63,934 nt of DNA from a virus, in the IMG/VR virus record IMGVR_UViG_3300019360_000003, positions 1 to 63,934 of that record. The stretch is one strand, 5' to 3'. The translations under genes and the position numbers were made by a program. The notes below the pieces were generated by a model. That model worked only from the letters and a program-made list of their open reading frames with translations, made no database searches and was not told where the DNA came from. Shown piece after piece: positions 41,321 to 51,020 of this stretch; position 1 is the first letter of the stretch; each line of letters begins with the position of its first letter.

Positions 41321-43618
41321 ATGAAGCGATTTTTCTTGCCGATTCTTATCCTTGCGCTTTTCGTCGCCGGCGCGCGCGCGCAAACGGCGACATCGTTCAG
41401 CGCGACCGTGAGCACTGTTGGTTCGACCGCGATTGGCCTGCAGGGGACGGTGGACAGCGGGACGCTGACCTTCGGGACGCATCTATCCGGATGCGCGAGC
41501 TGCGTCCAACCCACGCACGGGAAGCTCTCGAATTTTAACGCCAACTCCGGGATCCTGGTCTACACGCCGGAGAGCGGATATACAGGGAGCGATTCATTCG
41601 GGTTCACAGCGATCAAGGACGGCTCCACGTCGTCGAGCGAGGCGACCGTCACGATCACGGTCACGAGCTCGAAGACGACTATCACCGACAAGCTCCTTAA
41701 TCCTGATGGCTCGGCGCGAGCGGGGAAGATCACATTTATCCTTACGCAGCCGGCCAATTCACCGGAAGGCCTGATCCCAGCCTCCGCCACGGTGACGAGC
41801 GATCTGACCGCCGGCCAGTTCACCGTCAGCCTCTACCCGAGCCGCTCCCTCTCACCGCAGGCCTATTACCAGATGTGGGCTGGCGACTCGGGGAATCTCA
41901 GAAGGGAACTGCTCGGGATCTTCGATATTCCGGCCGCGACGGCGACCATCACCTCCATCCAGCCCTATCGGATCACCGACACCAATCGCCAGACCCGCTA
42001 CAACTTCGTCGAGTACGCCGCGTTCCAGGCCTTCGCGACGAAGGCGAATTCATTCGGGGTGTTGAATAACGGGACGCTCATTGGGACGCGGCCTTCGATC
42101 AATTTCATTCCGGGCGGCAACATCTCGCTGAATATCGCGGACAACTCCGGCGCGGGCCGCGTCGACGTGACGATCTCCGACCCGACCGGCGGGAGCGGCG
42201 GGACCGTCGGCTCCGCCACGTCGGGGCAGTTGCCCGTGTATAACGGCGCGACCTCGATCACCGGGCTCGCCTTCGCCGGCGCGAACAAGATCCTCAAGAC
42301 GAATACATCGAATAACGGGATCGAATGGGCCACGGTCACCGCGGGGACGGGAATCAGCGTCACGCCGGCGGCCGGCTCGATCACGATCGCGAACACCGGG
42401 ATCAGCTCGATCAACGGGAGCTCCGGCGGCGCTCACACAATCAATGCCGGGACCAGTGGCTGCGGCTCCCAGCCCACCGTGACGACGCTAGGGGCCACGA
42501 CGACGATCTGCGTCCCAATGGCCACCGCCACCGTCGGCGGATACGTCACGGCCGGCCAAGGGACCCAGACGATCGCCGGCCAGAAAGTTTTCACCGGCTT
42601 CAACACGACCGATCTGCCGGTGACGGTGAAGCAATTCCCGAGCGGCTCCTCGACCGTCCAGGAGTGGCAGGATTCCGGCGGGACCGCCTTCGCGCGCATG
42701 ACGATTCCCGCGTCGACGCATCCGGGTCTCTGGGTGAAAAGAATGGCCCTCGGCGGGAACCTCAGCGCGCCTGCGATTGGCTATGGCCTGACCTTCGCCG
42801 AGACCAACAGTACGGACAACTTCGCCGGAATCGGTTCGTTCCCGATCGTGCAAGTGAATAACGCCGCGAGCGGCGCGCAGGGCGTCCGGTCGCAGCCGCG
42901 CTTCGAGGGGACCGGGACGCATACGGCGACCGATAGCGCCGCCTATTTCGGGATCTTCACCTATAACGGCTCTGGGACCCTGCCGCGCGCGTCCGGCGCG
43001 AAGGTCCGCGTCGATAATTCCAATACCGGGACCACGACCTGGGGGAACGGTTATTACTCCACGTGGTCACAGGACAACGGCGCGACCACCAATTTCGCCC
43101 ACTTTCTCGCCGCGGCCGGGACGCTCAACGGCGGAACGCGAGGGACTGAATACGGCCTCTACGTCGAGTCGCTCGCCGTCGCGACCACGAACTGGGGCGT
43201 CTATACGGCGGGCACTATGGGTTCAAGCCTCGGTGGCTTCCTGGACCTGCGCGGGAGGACCGCGCCCGCGGTCTCAAACGCCTCGGAACTGCGGATCTAT
43301 ATGGACTCGTCGGTGAACGCGCCCAAAGCGAGTTTCAACGGCGCGGCCTACGGATTCTTCCCAACCTATCTGACCGCGACCGCGACGCTGGACTTTCCTT
43401 CGACCTCGGCTCAGCAATCGACTGAGCTCACAATCACCGTGACCGGGGCCGCGGTCGGTAAGCCGGTCTGGCTCGGAACACCGGCGTCGCTCAATAACCA
43501 CACAGGTTTTATGGGCTATGTAAGCGCCACGAATACCGTGACGGTGCGATTCTTAAACTTCAGTAGCGGCGCGGTGGATCCGGCGAGCGGGTCTTACACC
43601 GTCGCCGTTCTGCAGTAG
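41321..43618 (+). CDS. Fibre-like protein with a Sec signal peptide
   Basis: A 765-aa protein. Residues 1-21 (KR, hydrophobic core ILILALFVAGA, then RAQ) form a convincing signal peptide. The mature part begins with an Ig/cadherin-like domain (YTPESGYTGSDSFGFTAIKDG) and continues as repetitive Gly/Thr/Ser beta structure with SGQLPVYNGATSITGLAF, as in phage tail fibres. Gene order after the hub supports a receptor-binding fibre, yet virion proteins normally lack export signals. See findings. Confidence 0.7.
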   Translation: MKRFFLPILILALFVAGARAQTATSFSATVSTVGSTAIGLQGTVDSGTLTFGTHLSGCASCVQPTHGKLSNFNANSGILVYTPESGYTGSDSFGFTAIKDGSTSSSEATVTITVTSSKTTITDKLLNPDGSARAGKITFILTQPANSPEGLIPASATVTSDLTAGQFTVSLYPSRSLSPQAYYQMWAGDSGNLRRELLGIFDIPAATATITSIQPYRITDTNRQTRYNFVEYAAFQAFATKANSFGVLNNGTLIGTRPSINFIPGGNISLNIADNSGAGRVDVTISDPTGGSGGTVGSATSGQLPVYNGATSITGLAFAGANKILKTNTSNNGIEWATVTAGTGISVTPAAGSITIANTGISSINGSSGGAHTINAGTSGCGSQPTVTTLGATTTICVPMATATVGGYVTAGQGTQTIAGQKVFTGFNTTDLPVTVKQFPSGSSTVQEWQDSGGTAFARMTIPASTHPGLWVKRMALGGNLSAPAIGYGLTFAETNSTDNFAGIGSFPIVQVNNAASGAQGVRSQPRFEGTGTHTATDSAAYFGIFTYNGSGTLPRASGAKVRVDNSNTGTTTWGNGYYSTWSQDNGATTNFAHFLAAAGTLNGGTRGTEYGLYVESLAVATTNWGVYTAGTMGSSLGGFLDLRGRTAPAVSNASELRIYMDSSVNAPKASFNGAAYGFFPTYLTATATLDFPSTSAQQSTELTITVTGAAVGKPVWLGTPASLNNHTGFMGYVSATNTVTVRFLNFSSGAVDPASGSYTVAVLQ

Positions 43619-43623
43619 GAGGA

Positions 43624-43935
43624 ATGAAGAATATGGCTTTGCCTGTTTCGCCGGTCCTGCCCGGCGCCGATCTCCCGGAGACTGTGATGGGAGCGAATCA
43701 ACCCGAATATGAGCCGCTGCCGGCGTTCCGCCATCCCGACGGGACGATCCTGACGAGATGGCGATTGACTTGGCGCGAGCGCCTATTCGCGCTCTGGCGG
43801 GGCGATGTGTATTTGTGGGTGTTGACTTTTAACCACCCCTTGCAGCCCGTCATGGTCGAGATCGACCGCCCGGCGCTCAGGCGGACCCAAGAGGGCGAGA
43901 CAGTTTTAGAAGCCGGTAGTCTTTCCAAGGCATGA
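43624..43935 (+). CDS. Small conserved phage protein in the fibre block
   Basis: A 103-aa protein with ribosome site TAGGAGGA. The RWRLTWRERLFALWRGDVYLWVLTFNHPLQPV stretch is a family pattern seen in many phages near tail genes, role unknown. Confidence 0.6.
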   Translation: MKNMALPVSPVLPGADLPETVMGANQPEYEPLPAFRHPDGTILTRWRLTWRERLFALWRGDVYLWVLTFNHPLQPVMVEIDRPALRRTQEGETVLEAGSLSKA

Positions 43936-46520
43936 TGCGATTTCTTTCCATCCTCATCCTGATTCTGGCCTGCGGCTCGGCCTATGCCCAACGGCCCGGC
44001 CAGACCCAGGACGCGCCCATAGACAGCAAGCGCATCGGCTTCGCGCCCGTCGTCGCCCCCTTCGCAAATCTCGCCGCGCAGGACGCCTCTACCTGGTCGA
44101 CGCTGCCCGGGCAGGCCATAGTCACGACCGGGATCAAGGCGCCCGACGCCACGACCGGCGCGGCCTCGCTCTCAACTAACTCCCCAATCACCGCCGGTAG
44201 ATTTGTATACAGCGCTTCCCGGACACTGCGCGTTGGCGACCGCCTGATCGCCGCCGTCTGGGTCAAGGCTGTCTCACAGCAAAGCGGGCTATCGGCGCAG
44301 CCCGCCGTCACGCTCGACGAGCAGGCCGTGGCGAGTATCACGGCTGATGACGCCACGCAGGGCTATCATTTCGACACCGACGCGCTCAATTACCGGTACC
44401 TGGTCACGACCTCCAAAGCCGACACCGAGTGGGAATGGGTCACCACGGCCGCCACCGTGATCGACGCGCCCTCGACGCCCTCGGCGACGGTGAAGTTCGA
44501 GCTTCAGTGCACGAACAACCGAACGCTCGCCTTCTACGCGCCACTGCTCTATCACGTCCTAGCCGGCGAGATGACCGATGATGAGGCTGCGGCGCTGCTG
44601 CGCAATCTCTACACCGTTCCGGACGGCGTGCCAGCCGGGGCCGCGGCGCTATTGAGAGGTCAAACCCTCTATTGCTACAGCGGCGGAAGCTACGCGCCCT
44701 GTTCGTTCGGCGGAGGCGGCGGGCTTACCGGCTCCGGTGTGAATGGCCGCTTGGCGTTGTGGAACGGGACTTCGAGCCTGACCAGCAACGCTAACCTGCT
44801 CTACGGCGCGAGTAGTATCACGGTCAAGGGGAGCGATCTGACCGCTTCGACGATCTCCCCTGGAGACGCGCTCCTGACATTTGGTACGACGACCAACCTG
44901 CAGGGCATCGCGCTCGACCTGGGTGGAACCTCGCCATTCATCGAAATCTCAACTCGCAGCGATACAGCGCCGCCTATCCTGGAGCTTCAACGCGCGCGCG
45001 CCAGCAATAATCTCCTACAGTCGGGGGACGTTATCGGCGAAATCGATTTCGTCGCCGATTCCTCGATCTCCCAATCCCGGCCGGGAGTCATCCGCGGAGT
45101 CACCAGCCAGATCCAAAGCTCCACGAATGGTGGCGGAAGGCTTGAATTTTTGACGACCCCGCTCAACAGCCTCACGCCGGCGATCAGGCTTACGCTCGAC
45201 TCGCAAGGCAACGCGGTGATCGGGACAGCCGCTCTTGCGACGAACGCCACTGACGGGTTTTTATATTTAGACTCGATGGTCGGAGTTCCGACCGGAACTC
45301 CGACGATACATACAGGCCGCGTTCCTGTGACCGTGGACACCAGCAACTCGCGGCTCTACTCATATATCGGCGGAGCGTGGGTGAACCTGAGTGGCGCGGG
45401 AGGCGGATCTCCTGGCGCCCCGGATAACTCTCTGCAATATCGGGTTGACGCCACGACCTTCGGCGGGTTGTCAGGATTGACGACCGACGGGACGAATGTC
45501 ACCGCCGGAACAGGGATTTTGCGCGCGAGCCGCCCGCGGATCACGACTGGGGTCGATGATATTAGCGGAAATAGATGGTTGAGCGTCAGCGCGACGCCAT
45601 CCGCGGTCAACTCGTACACTATCGCGAATGCGGCGGCGAGCGGACATCCCAAATTGACCACGGAAGGCTCCGACGCGAATATCAACATCGACCTACAGCC
45701 GAAGGGCGCCGCGAACGTGCGCGGCATATTCGGCGTTGGCCAAGGTTTCATCGCGCAGGCCAATGGCTCGTCCGATTCCCCACTCAATGGTTTTGCGAAC
45801 TCATCCGGCACTGTGGTGGGTGGAATCGGACTCGCCCTCGGGGCATCAAATTACAGCAGTCTAGCCGCGACAAATGACATCGTGATTCGCTCGGGCAGCG
45901 CTTCAGGCGCGGCTGGACATCTGATTCTGACTGCGATGTCGGGAAAGGACATCAAGTTCGGCACGGGCACGAATGACGCGAGCGGTCAGAACGACACGCT
46001 CAAGGCGACGATCACGAGCGCTGGCCGGTTTGAAGCAGTGACGGGCAATGGCTCGACCTCGATGATGAACCTGAATGGAACGCTGGCCGTTCAATTCAAT
46101 ACCGTCGGCTGTTCTGGTTCGAGTGAAACCGATCTCCACTCCAAGACCATCCCGGCTAACACGCTCGCTCTTGATGGCGATCAGATCACCGCCGATTTCG
46201 GCGGGCGCTTCGCCAACAACGCCAACTCGAAGACCATCAAGGTCTACTTCGGCGGAACGGTGATCTATACAGCGGTCGCCGCCTTTCAAAACATTGACTG
46301 GCATTTGCGCGTCACGATTATTCGAGACGCTTCAGGCAGCGTCAGAACCGTCACCAGCGGTAACTGGCAGAGCAGCGTGGTCAATACTTTTGTTCAACTC
46401 GGCTCTGTCGGCAGTCTGACCTTCAGCTCCGGCATTGTTCTAAAAGTCACTGGGCAAGGAACATCGAATAACGACATCGAGCAGACATTGAGCGTTATCC
46501 GCAAGGGTGGCAATCAATGA
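43932..46520 (+). CDS. Second fibre-like protein with a Sec signal peptide
   Basis: An 862-aa protein. ATG-ATG start, signal peptide to about residue 20 (SILILILACGSAYAQ). A beta-domain of about 180 residues follows, then typical fibre repeats (GSGVNGRLALWNGTSSLTSNANLLY, NSLQYRVDATTFGGLSGLTTDG, DTLKATITSAGRFEAV). The C-terminal 150 residues form a globular beta domain. Overlaps the upstream gene by four bases. Confidence 0.7.
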   Translation: MMRFLSILILILACGSAYAQRPGQTQDAPIDSKRIGFAPVVAPFANLAAQDASTWSTLPGQAIVTTGIKAPDATTGAASLSTNSPITAGRFVYSASRTLRVGDRLIAAVWVKAVSQQSGLSAQPAVTLDEQAVASITADDATQGYHFDTDALNYRYLVTTSKADTEWEWVTTAATVIDAPSTPSATVKFELQCTNNRTLAFYAPLLYHVLAGEMTDDEAAALLRNLYTVPDGVPAGAAALLRGQTLYCYSGGSYAPCSFGGGGGLTGSGVNGRLALWNGTSSLTSNANLLYGASSITVKGSDLTASTISPGDALLTFGTTTNLQGIALDLGGTSPFIEISTRSDTAPPILELQRARASNNLLQSGDVIGEIDFVADSSISQSRPGVIRGVTSQIQSSTNGGGRLEFLTTPLNSLTPAIRLTLDSQGNAVIGTAALATNATDGFLYLDSMVGVPTGTPTIHTGRVPVTVDTSNSRLYSYIGGAWVNLSGAGGGSPGAPDNSLQYRVDATTFGGLSGLTTDGTNVTAGTGILRASRPRITTGVDDISGNRWLSVSATPSAVNSYTIANAAASGHPKLTTEGSDANINIDLQPKGAANVRGIFGVGQGFIAQANGSSDSPLNGFANSSGTVVGGIGLALGASNYSSLAATNDIVIRSGSASGAAGHLILTAMSGKDIKFGTGTNDASGQNDTLKATITSAGRFEAVTGNGSTSMMNLNGTLAVQFNTVGCSGSSETDLHSKTIPANTLALDGDQITADFGGRFANNANSKTIKVYFGGTVIYTAVAAFQNIDWHLRVTIIRDASGSVRTVTSGNWQSSVVNTFVQLGSVGSLTFSSGIVLKVTGQGTSNNDIEQTLSVIRKGGNQ

Positions 46521-46532
46521 AGCAAGGGAATT

Positions 46533-46925
46533 ATGCAAAATCTATTTATCGTTTTTTCACTCATCATCGTCTGCGCTTGCGGGGCCTACGCGCAGGAAGC
46601 GAGCGCCGCTAACGGCGCCGCGGACAAAGCCGCTAAGGGCGCCGTGTCGGCAAAGGCCGCTCCGCTCAAGCCCCTCACCCTCACGCAAGAGCAGCTCACC
46701 CGGCTTGTGGACGCGCAGCGGACGCTCCAGCTCGCGCAGGCTCAGGTCGAGAAAGCCCAGATCCAAATTGATAGTTTGATCAAGGGGTTTCGGCTGGAGT
46801 TCGTTGATCTGGGTTTTGATCTCAAGCGATACGAGCCTGATCTCCGCGTGATCGATCAACAGAGAGGGCAGTTCGGTTTTCTGCCGAAACCTGAGCCGGC
46901 GAAAGAGGCAAAGCCGGACAAGTAA
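46533..46925 (+). CDS. Secreted coiled-coil protein
   Basis: A 130-aa protein. Signal peptide residues 1-21 (VFSLIIVCACGAYAQ; the Cys could suggest a lipoprotein but the AYAQ site fits better). An Ala/Lys-rich segment and a helix (LTRLVDAQRTLQLAQAQVEKAQIQ) follow, ending in a Pro/Lys tail. Perhaps a partner of the fibres. Function unknown. Confidence 0.6.
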   Translation: MQNLFIVFSLIIVCACGAYAQEASAANGAADKAAKGAVSAKAAPLKPLTLTQEQLTRLVDAQRTLQLAQAQVEKAQIQIDSLIKGFRLEFVDLGFDLKRYEPDLRVIDQQRGQFGFLPKPEPAKEAKPDK

Positions 46926-47050
46926 TATCGAGAATGGCCGCCGGGAGCTGGGATGCGCCCGCTGGCCAGGAACACTCCGGCCATAGAAGCTGACAACCTT
47001 TGGGGAGGTAGAGAGCCGACAGGTCGGAGCGTTCAAGAGGGAAGGGAAGT

Positions 47051-49666
47051 ATGAAGAGAGCGTTTTTCGCCATCACTGTCGCGATCTTGCTGGCCTCCGC
47101 CGCCCTCGCGCAGCTCCCGGTCTGCAACGTCGCGGCGCAGATCTATGACGTCAACGGGCAGCCGCGGGCGAACTTCCGCATTACAGTAGTCAGGATCATC
47201 AAGAACGGCCAGCTCCTGAGCCGGACGCCGATCACGTACACGACCAACGCGTCGGGCCAGGTTACGATCTCGCTGCCGCAGACCTCGACAGCGTACATTT
47301 ATTGCAACGCCTATGCGCTCGACGCTAACGGAACCGCCGGCGTTCCGCTCTCGATCCCGGCGCAGTCGTCGGCTCAGCTCGAAGCGCTCGCGAACCTGGC
47401 GACAGTGCTCACGACACTCGGCGACACGCTCTACAGCGGCATGAATGGCGTTCCCACGCGGCTCGCCGGCAACACGACCACGACGCCAAACTTCCTCGGA
47501 CAGACGGGGACGGGGAGCGCGTCGGCCGCGCCGGCCTGGTGGTCGCTTGTGGCCGGCGCGAACGTCGGCCTCTCCTACAACATAGTCAATAAGACGGTGA
47601 CGATCAGTTCGACGGGAGGAGGGGGCGGCGGGGGATCACTCACTACCCGCGAGGTGGACGGCTCGCCCTCGATCACGACGACGACGCTGGAGTTCAACCA
47701 GGCGAACGGCCTGATGCTGACGGATCAGGGCGGGGGCGTGGCGCGGCTCGGACTTTCCGGCGTGCCGTATTCGGCGCTGAGCTTGACGAGTGCGATCCTC
47801 GGAGGCGACCTGGCGAACGACGCCGTCACCTTCGCCAAAATACAGAACCTCACGACCGACCGCCTGATCGGCCGCGACACGGCGAGCAGTGGAGATCCGG
47901 AGGAGATCGCGCTCGCGGGCTCGCTGGTCTTCACGGGCTCTCAGTCGATTCAATTGAGTGGCGATAGCGCTAGTCCTGGCAATAGCAAGTATTACGGGAC
48001 GAATGGGAGCGGGACCAAGGGCTTCTATGATTTGCCGACCGGCGGCTCGCCGCATAATTTGCTGAGCGGGACCCATTCCGACACGACAACGGGATCGGTC
48101 GCGCGCGGCGATCTGATTACGGGTCAGGGCGGGTCGGCCACATGGCAGAGGCTGGCGATCGGCGCGGCGAATCGCGCGCTGATCAGCGACGGGACGGATG
48201 CGGCCTGGAGCACGGTCACCAATGCGGCGCTCGCGAATTCCTCGCTGACCATCACCGCCGGCGCAGGCCTTATCAATGGCGGCTCCGTCGCGCTGGGCGG
48301 CTCGACGACGCTCGACATCGGCGCGGGGACGGGGATCCTGGCGAACGCGAACGATGTGGCCGTAGATCAGAGCTTCGCGCCGACCTGGACAGGCGTGCAT
48401 GCGTATAACCCGGGCACGACGCCGGCGAACGCTATTGTGCTGGACATCGCCGCGATCGGATCGGCGGGTACGCGTGATTCGCATAATCTGCTCTGGCGCG
48501 GACGGAGTGATGACGGGTCGGCGCACGCGGTTGAGTGGCGGGCGTTCGCGGATATGACATCAAACGCTGGGGCCTCGACTTTCACGGTTCAGAGCAAAGT
48601 AGACGCCGCTTCATTCGCAAATCGGCTCACCATCAGCGACGCCGGCGCGGTCGTGGCGACTTCATTCAGTGGCGATGGGAGCGCTCTTACGGCGCTCAAC
48701 GCGTCGAATTTGAGTTCGGGCACGGTTTCTAACTCACTGCTCGACAGCGATCTCGCAGCGCTCGGCAACAACTCGACCAATGGTATTTGGGCGAGAACCG
48801 GTAGTGGCACGGGCAGCGCGCGAACGATCACGGCCGGAAGCTCGTCAATTACAGTCACGAACGGCGATGGAGTATCTGGCAATCCAACGATTGACGCGGT
48901 GCAGAACATCCAGACCACCGCGACACCGCAGTTTGCTCGCCTGGGCCTGAACGGCGCGGCAGGCAGTGTCACTTCGCTCAAGATTACCGGGCCGACCATC
49001 AACACCGATGCGGATGCGACGATCGCCGTGATGGATTCAAGTTGGAGTCTTACGAAAAACGATTCCAACACGAGGCAGTTCTATGGGTGGAAATTCAAGC
49101 CAACCCTCAACACTGGCGTCTCGAATGCCAATACGACGGTCAACCTCTTGGACGTTGATACGACGAACACGGCGGTCACGGGCGTCACTACCAACCTCTT
49201 GAAGCTCTCCTATGGTGGCACGCAAGCGCTTGTAGTCACGTCAGCGGGCAACACGACGGTTGCGGGCACGTTCACCGCGACCGGCGCGCAGACGCTGACG
49301 GGCAACACGACGCATAGCGGGAATGTGACCTTTAACAAGGCCACTTATTCGACCGCGGTCGGCCTGACGGATGCCTCGACCATCGCCACGGATGCAAGCC
49401 TGGGCAATCGATACCGAGTTACATTGGCCGGCAATCGCACCCTCGGCAATCCGAGCAATCCGACAGACGGCCAGCAAATTGTCTGGGAGATTGTTCAGGA
49501 TGGGACGGGGAGTCGGACGATTTCGCTTGATACGAAATTCGCCCTGGGCACGGATATTACAGCGGTCACCTTGTCTACAACAGCGAACAAGCGAGACTTC
49601 CTGACCGCAATCTACAACTCGACCGCCGACAAGTGGTTCGTGGTCGGCTTTATCAAGGGGTATTAA
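47051..49666 (+). CDS. Third large fibre-like protein with a Sec signal peptide
   Basis: An 871-aa protein with ribosome site GAGGGAAGGGAA. Signal peptide 1-21 (TVAILLASAALAQ). Residues 22-110 are a beta module (VCNVAAQIYDVNGQPRANF). Classic phage fibre repeats follow (LGGDLANDAVTFAKIQNLTT, LIGRDTASSGDPEEIAL, GTGILANANDVAVDQ). The end (WEIVQDGTGSRTISLDTKF) is a known fibre C-terminal pattern. Confidence 0.7.
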   Translation: MKRAFFAITVAILLASAALAQLPVCNVAAQIYDVNGQPRANFRITVVRIIKNGQLLSRTPITYTTNASGQVTISLPQTSTAYIYCNAYALDANGTAGVPLSIPAQSSAQLEALANLATVLTTLGDTLYSGMNGVPTRLAGNTTTTPNFLGQTGTGSASAAPAWWSLVAGANVGLSYNIVNKTVTISSTGGGGGGGSLTTREVDGSPSITTTTLEFNQANGLMLTDQGGGVARLGLSGVPYSALSLTSAILGGDLANDAVTFAKIQNLTTDRLIGRDTASSGDPEEIALAGSLVFTGSQSIQLSGDSASPGNSKYYGTNGSGTKGFYDLPTGGSPHNLLSGTHSDTTTGSVARGDLITGQGGSATWQRLAIGAANRALISDGTDAAWSTVTNAALANSSLTITAGAGLINGGSVALGGSTTLDIGAGTGILANANDVAVDQSFAPTWTGVHAYNPGTTPANAIVLDIAAIGSAGTRDSHNLLWRGRSDDGSAHAVEWRAFADMTSNAGASTFTVQSKVDAASFANRLTISDAGAVVATSFSGDGSALTALNASNLSSGTVSNSLLDSDLAALGNNSTNGIWARTGSGTGSARTITAGSSSITVTNGDGVSGNPTIDAVQNIQTTATPQFARLGLNGAAGSVTSLKITGPTINTDADATIAVMDSSWSLTKNDSNTRQFYGWKFKPTLNTGVSNANTTVNLLDVDTTNTAVTGVTTNLLKLSYGGTQALVVTSAGNTTVAGTFTATGAQTLTGNTTHSGNVTFNKATYSTAVGLTDASTIATDASLGNRYRVTLAGNRTLGNPSNPTDGQQIVWEIVQDGTGSRTISLDTKFALGTDITAVTLSTTANKRDFLTAIYNSTADKWFVVGFIKGY

Positions 49667-49669
49667 GGG

Positions 49670-50167
49670 ATGCCATCGAAACAATACTTCGCGCCTGAAA
49701 CCGGGCGCACGTTTAATAACGCAGGCGATACCACCTTCACGCCGAAAAATATCGCTGATGGCGCTGGCCGGATCAGCGCGCAGTGGGATCGAGGCTCAGG
49801 CTCAAAGCCTGGTCTCTATCGCTGGTACGCTAAAACCAAAGCTGCTGCGGCGCTCACCGCTGGCAGGCAGCTCGAAATCTACCTCGCGCAGAGTTACGGG
49901 TCCGCGTCGGGGGAGGTGACTGGTAACCAGGGCACGACTGACGCCGCGTTTTCGAGCGCGGATAAGCGCAGGAATTTGGGCGCGCCGATTGGCGTAGTGA
50001 ATGCGGATTCAACGAGCAACGGCGAAATCCAGGTCGCGACTGGCGTCTGTTTTATTTATTCGCGGTACGTGTCGGTCGTCTGGTGGAACGCCTTCGGCCA
50101 ATCGCTGACCAATACCGACGCGGATCATAATTTCATCCTTGAGGCGATTCCGCCGGAGCAGCAATGA
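49670..50167 (+). CDS. Tail appendage-type protein
   Basis: A 165-aa protein immediately after the fibre gene. Beta-rich with AGRISAQWDRGSG and FILEAIPPEQQ, similar in style to small phage proteins that accompany fibres. No signal peptide, unlike its neighbours. Confidence 0.5.
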   Translation: MPSKQYFAPETGRTFNNAGDTTFTPKNIADGAGRISAQWDRGSGSKPGLYRWYAKTKAAAALTAGRQLEIYLAQSYGSASGEVTGNQGTTDAAFSSADKRRNLGAPIGVVNADSTSNGEIQVATGVCFIYSRYVSVVWWNAFGQSLTNTDADHNFILEAIPPEQQ

Positions 50168-50985
50168 GCTTTCACGACCGACAAATCATCAGGCCGGTAT
50201 GGCCATTCGCGCTGAACCACCTATCACCGCAGGCGCAGGGGTTGGTGGCGTGGTGGCCGATGGCTTTGCCGGGCGGGAACACGCTGTTCGATCTCAGTGG
50301 ACGCGGATTTAACGGAGCGCTGGTAAACGGGCCAACTTGGGGAGCGGATGCTGATGGGAATTCAGTGTTGCGGTTTGACGGATCGGATGACTATGTTTCT
50401 TGTGGGCAGGTAAGCATCACCGGGCATATCACGTTGTCCGTATGGGTCAGCTTGGACGCTCTGACCTTTCACCGTCCCTTTATCGCCAAGCGCGATGACT
50501 CCTTGTCAAATAAGGTCAATTACGCATTCGACAAGGATAACAACAACGGCGAAATCCGGTTTTACTGGCATGATGGTAGCCAGTATATAGTTTATGTCTC
50601 CACAAATGCAGCACTTGCAATAAATCGGTGGTACCACATTGTGGCCACCTATGAGACAGGCGTCACACCCAACTTGTATCTGAATGGGGTTGCGCTGAAC
50701 CGCACGGTGCAATTAGGTACAGGGCTACCCGCATTGGTTGCTAACGCGGCAGATACTCGGCTGGGCAGTTTTGTGGGTGCCAGCGGGGACGATCAGGCGC
50801 TTAGCGGGTTCATGCGCGACGTGCGCATCTACAACCGCGCGCTGTCCGATGCTGAGGTGTACGCCCTTTTCGACCCCACCACGCGCTATGACTTGTATTG
50901 GGAGCTTGGGCGGCGAGTGACGTTTCTACCTATGGCGGGTGACCCGCGTAAAGGCGATTTCTTCAGTCCGATGACGGGATTTTGA
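50164..50985 (+). CDS. LamG/concanavalin-like carbohydrate-binding protein
   Basis: A 273-aa protein. Residues 25-235 carry the laminin-G-like pattern: GLVAWWPM, FDLSGRGFNGALVNGPTW, VLRFDGSDDYVSCG, WYHIVATYETG, LYLNGVAL and GFMRDVRIYNRALSDAEVYALF. It probably binds cell-surface glycans at the tail tip. Overlaps the previous gene. Confidence 0.8.
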   Translation: MSFHDRQIIRPVWPFALNHLSPQAQGLVAWWPMALPGGNTLFDLSGRGFNGALVNGPTWGADADGNSVLRFDGSDDYVSCGQVSITGHITLSVWVSLDALTFHRPFIAKRDDSLSNKVNYAFDKDNNNGEIRFYWHDGSQYIVYVSTNAALAINRWYHIVATYETGVTPNLYLNGVALNRTVQLGTGLPALVANAADTRLGSFVGASGDDQALSGFMRDVRIYNRALSDAEVYALFDPTTRYDLYWELGRRVTFLPMAGDPRKGDFFSPMTGF

Positions 50986-51020
50986 CAAGCGCGAAGACGA
51001 TGGAGAAAAAAGAGGCTGAA

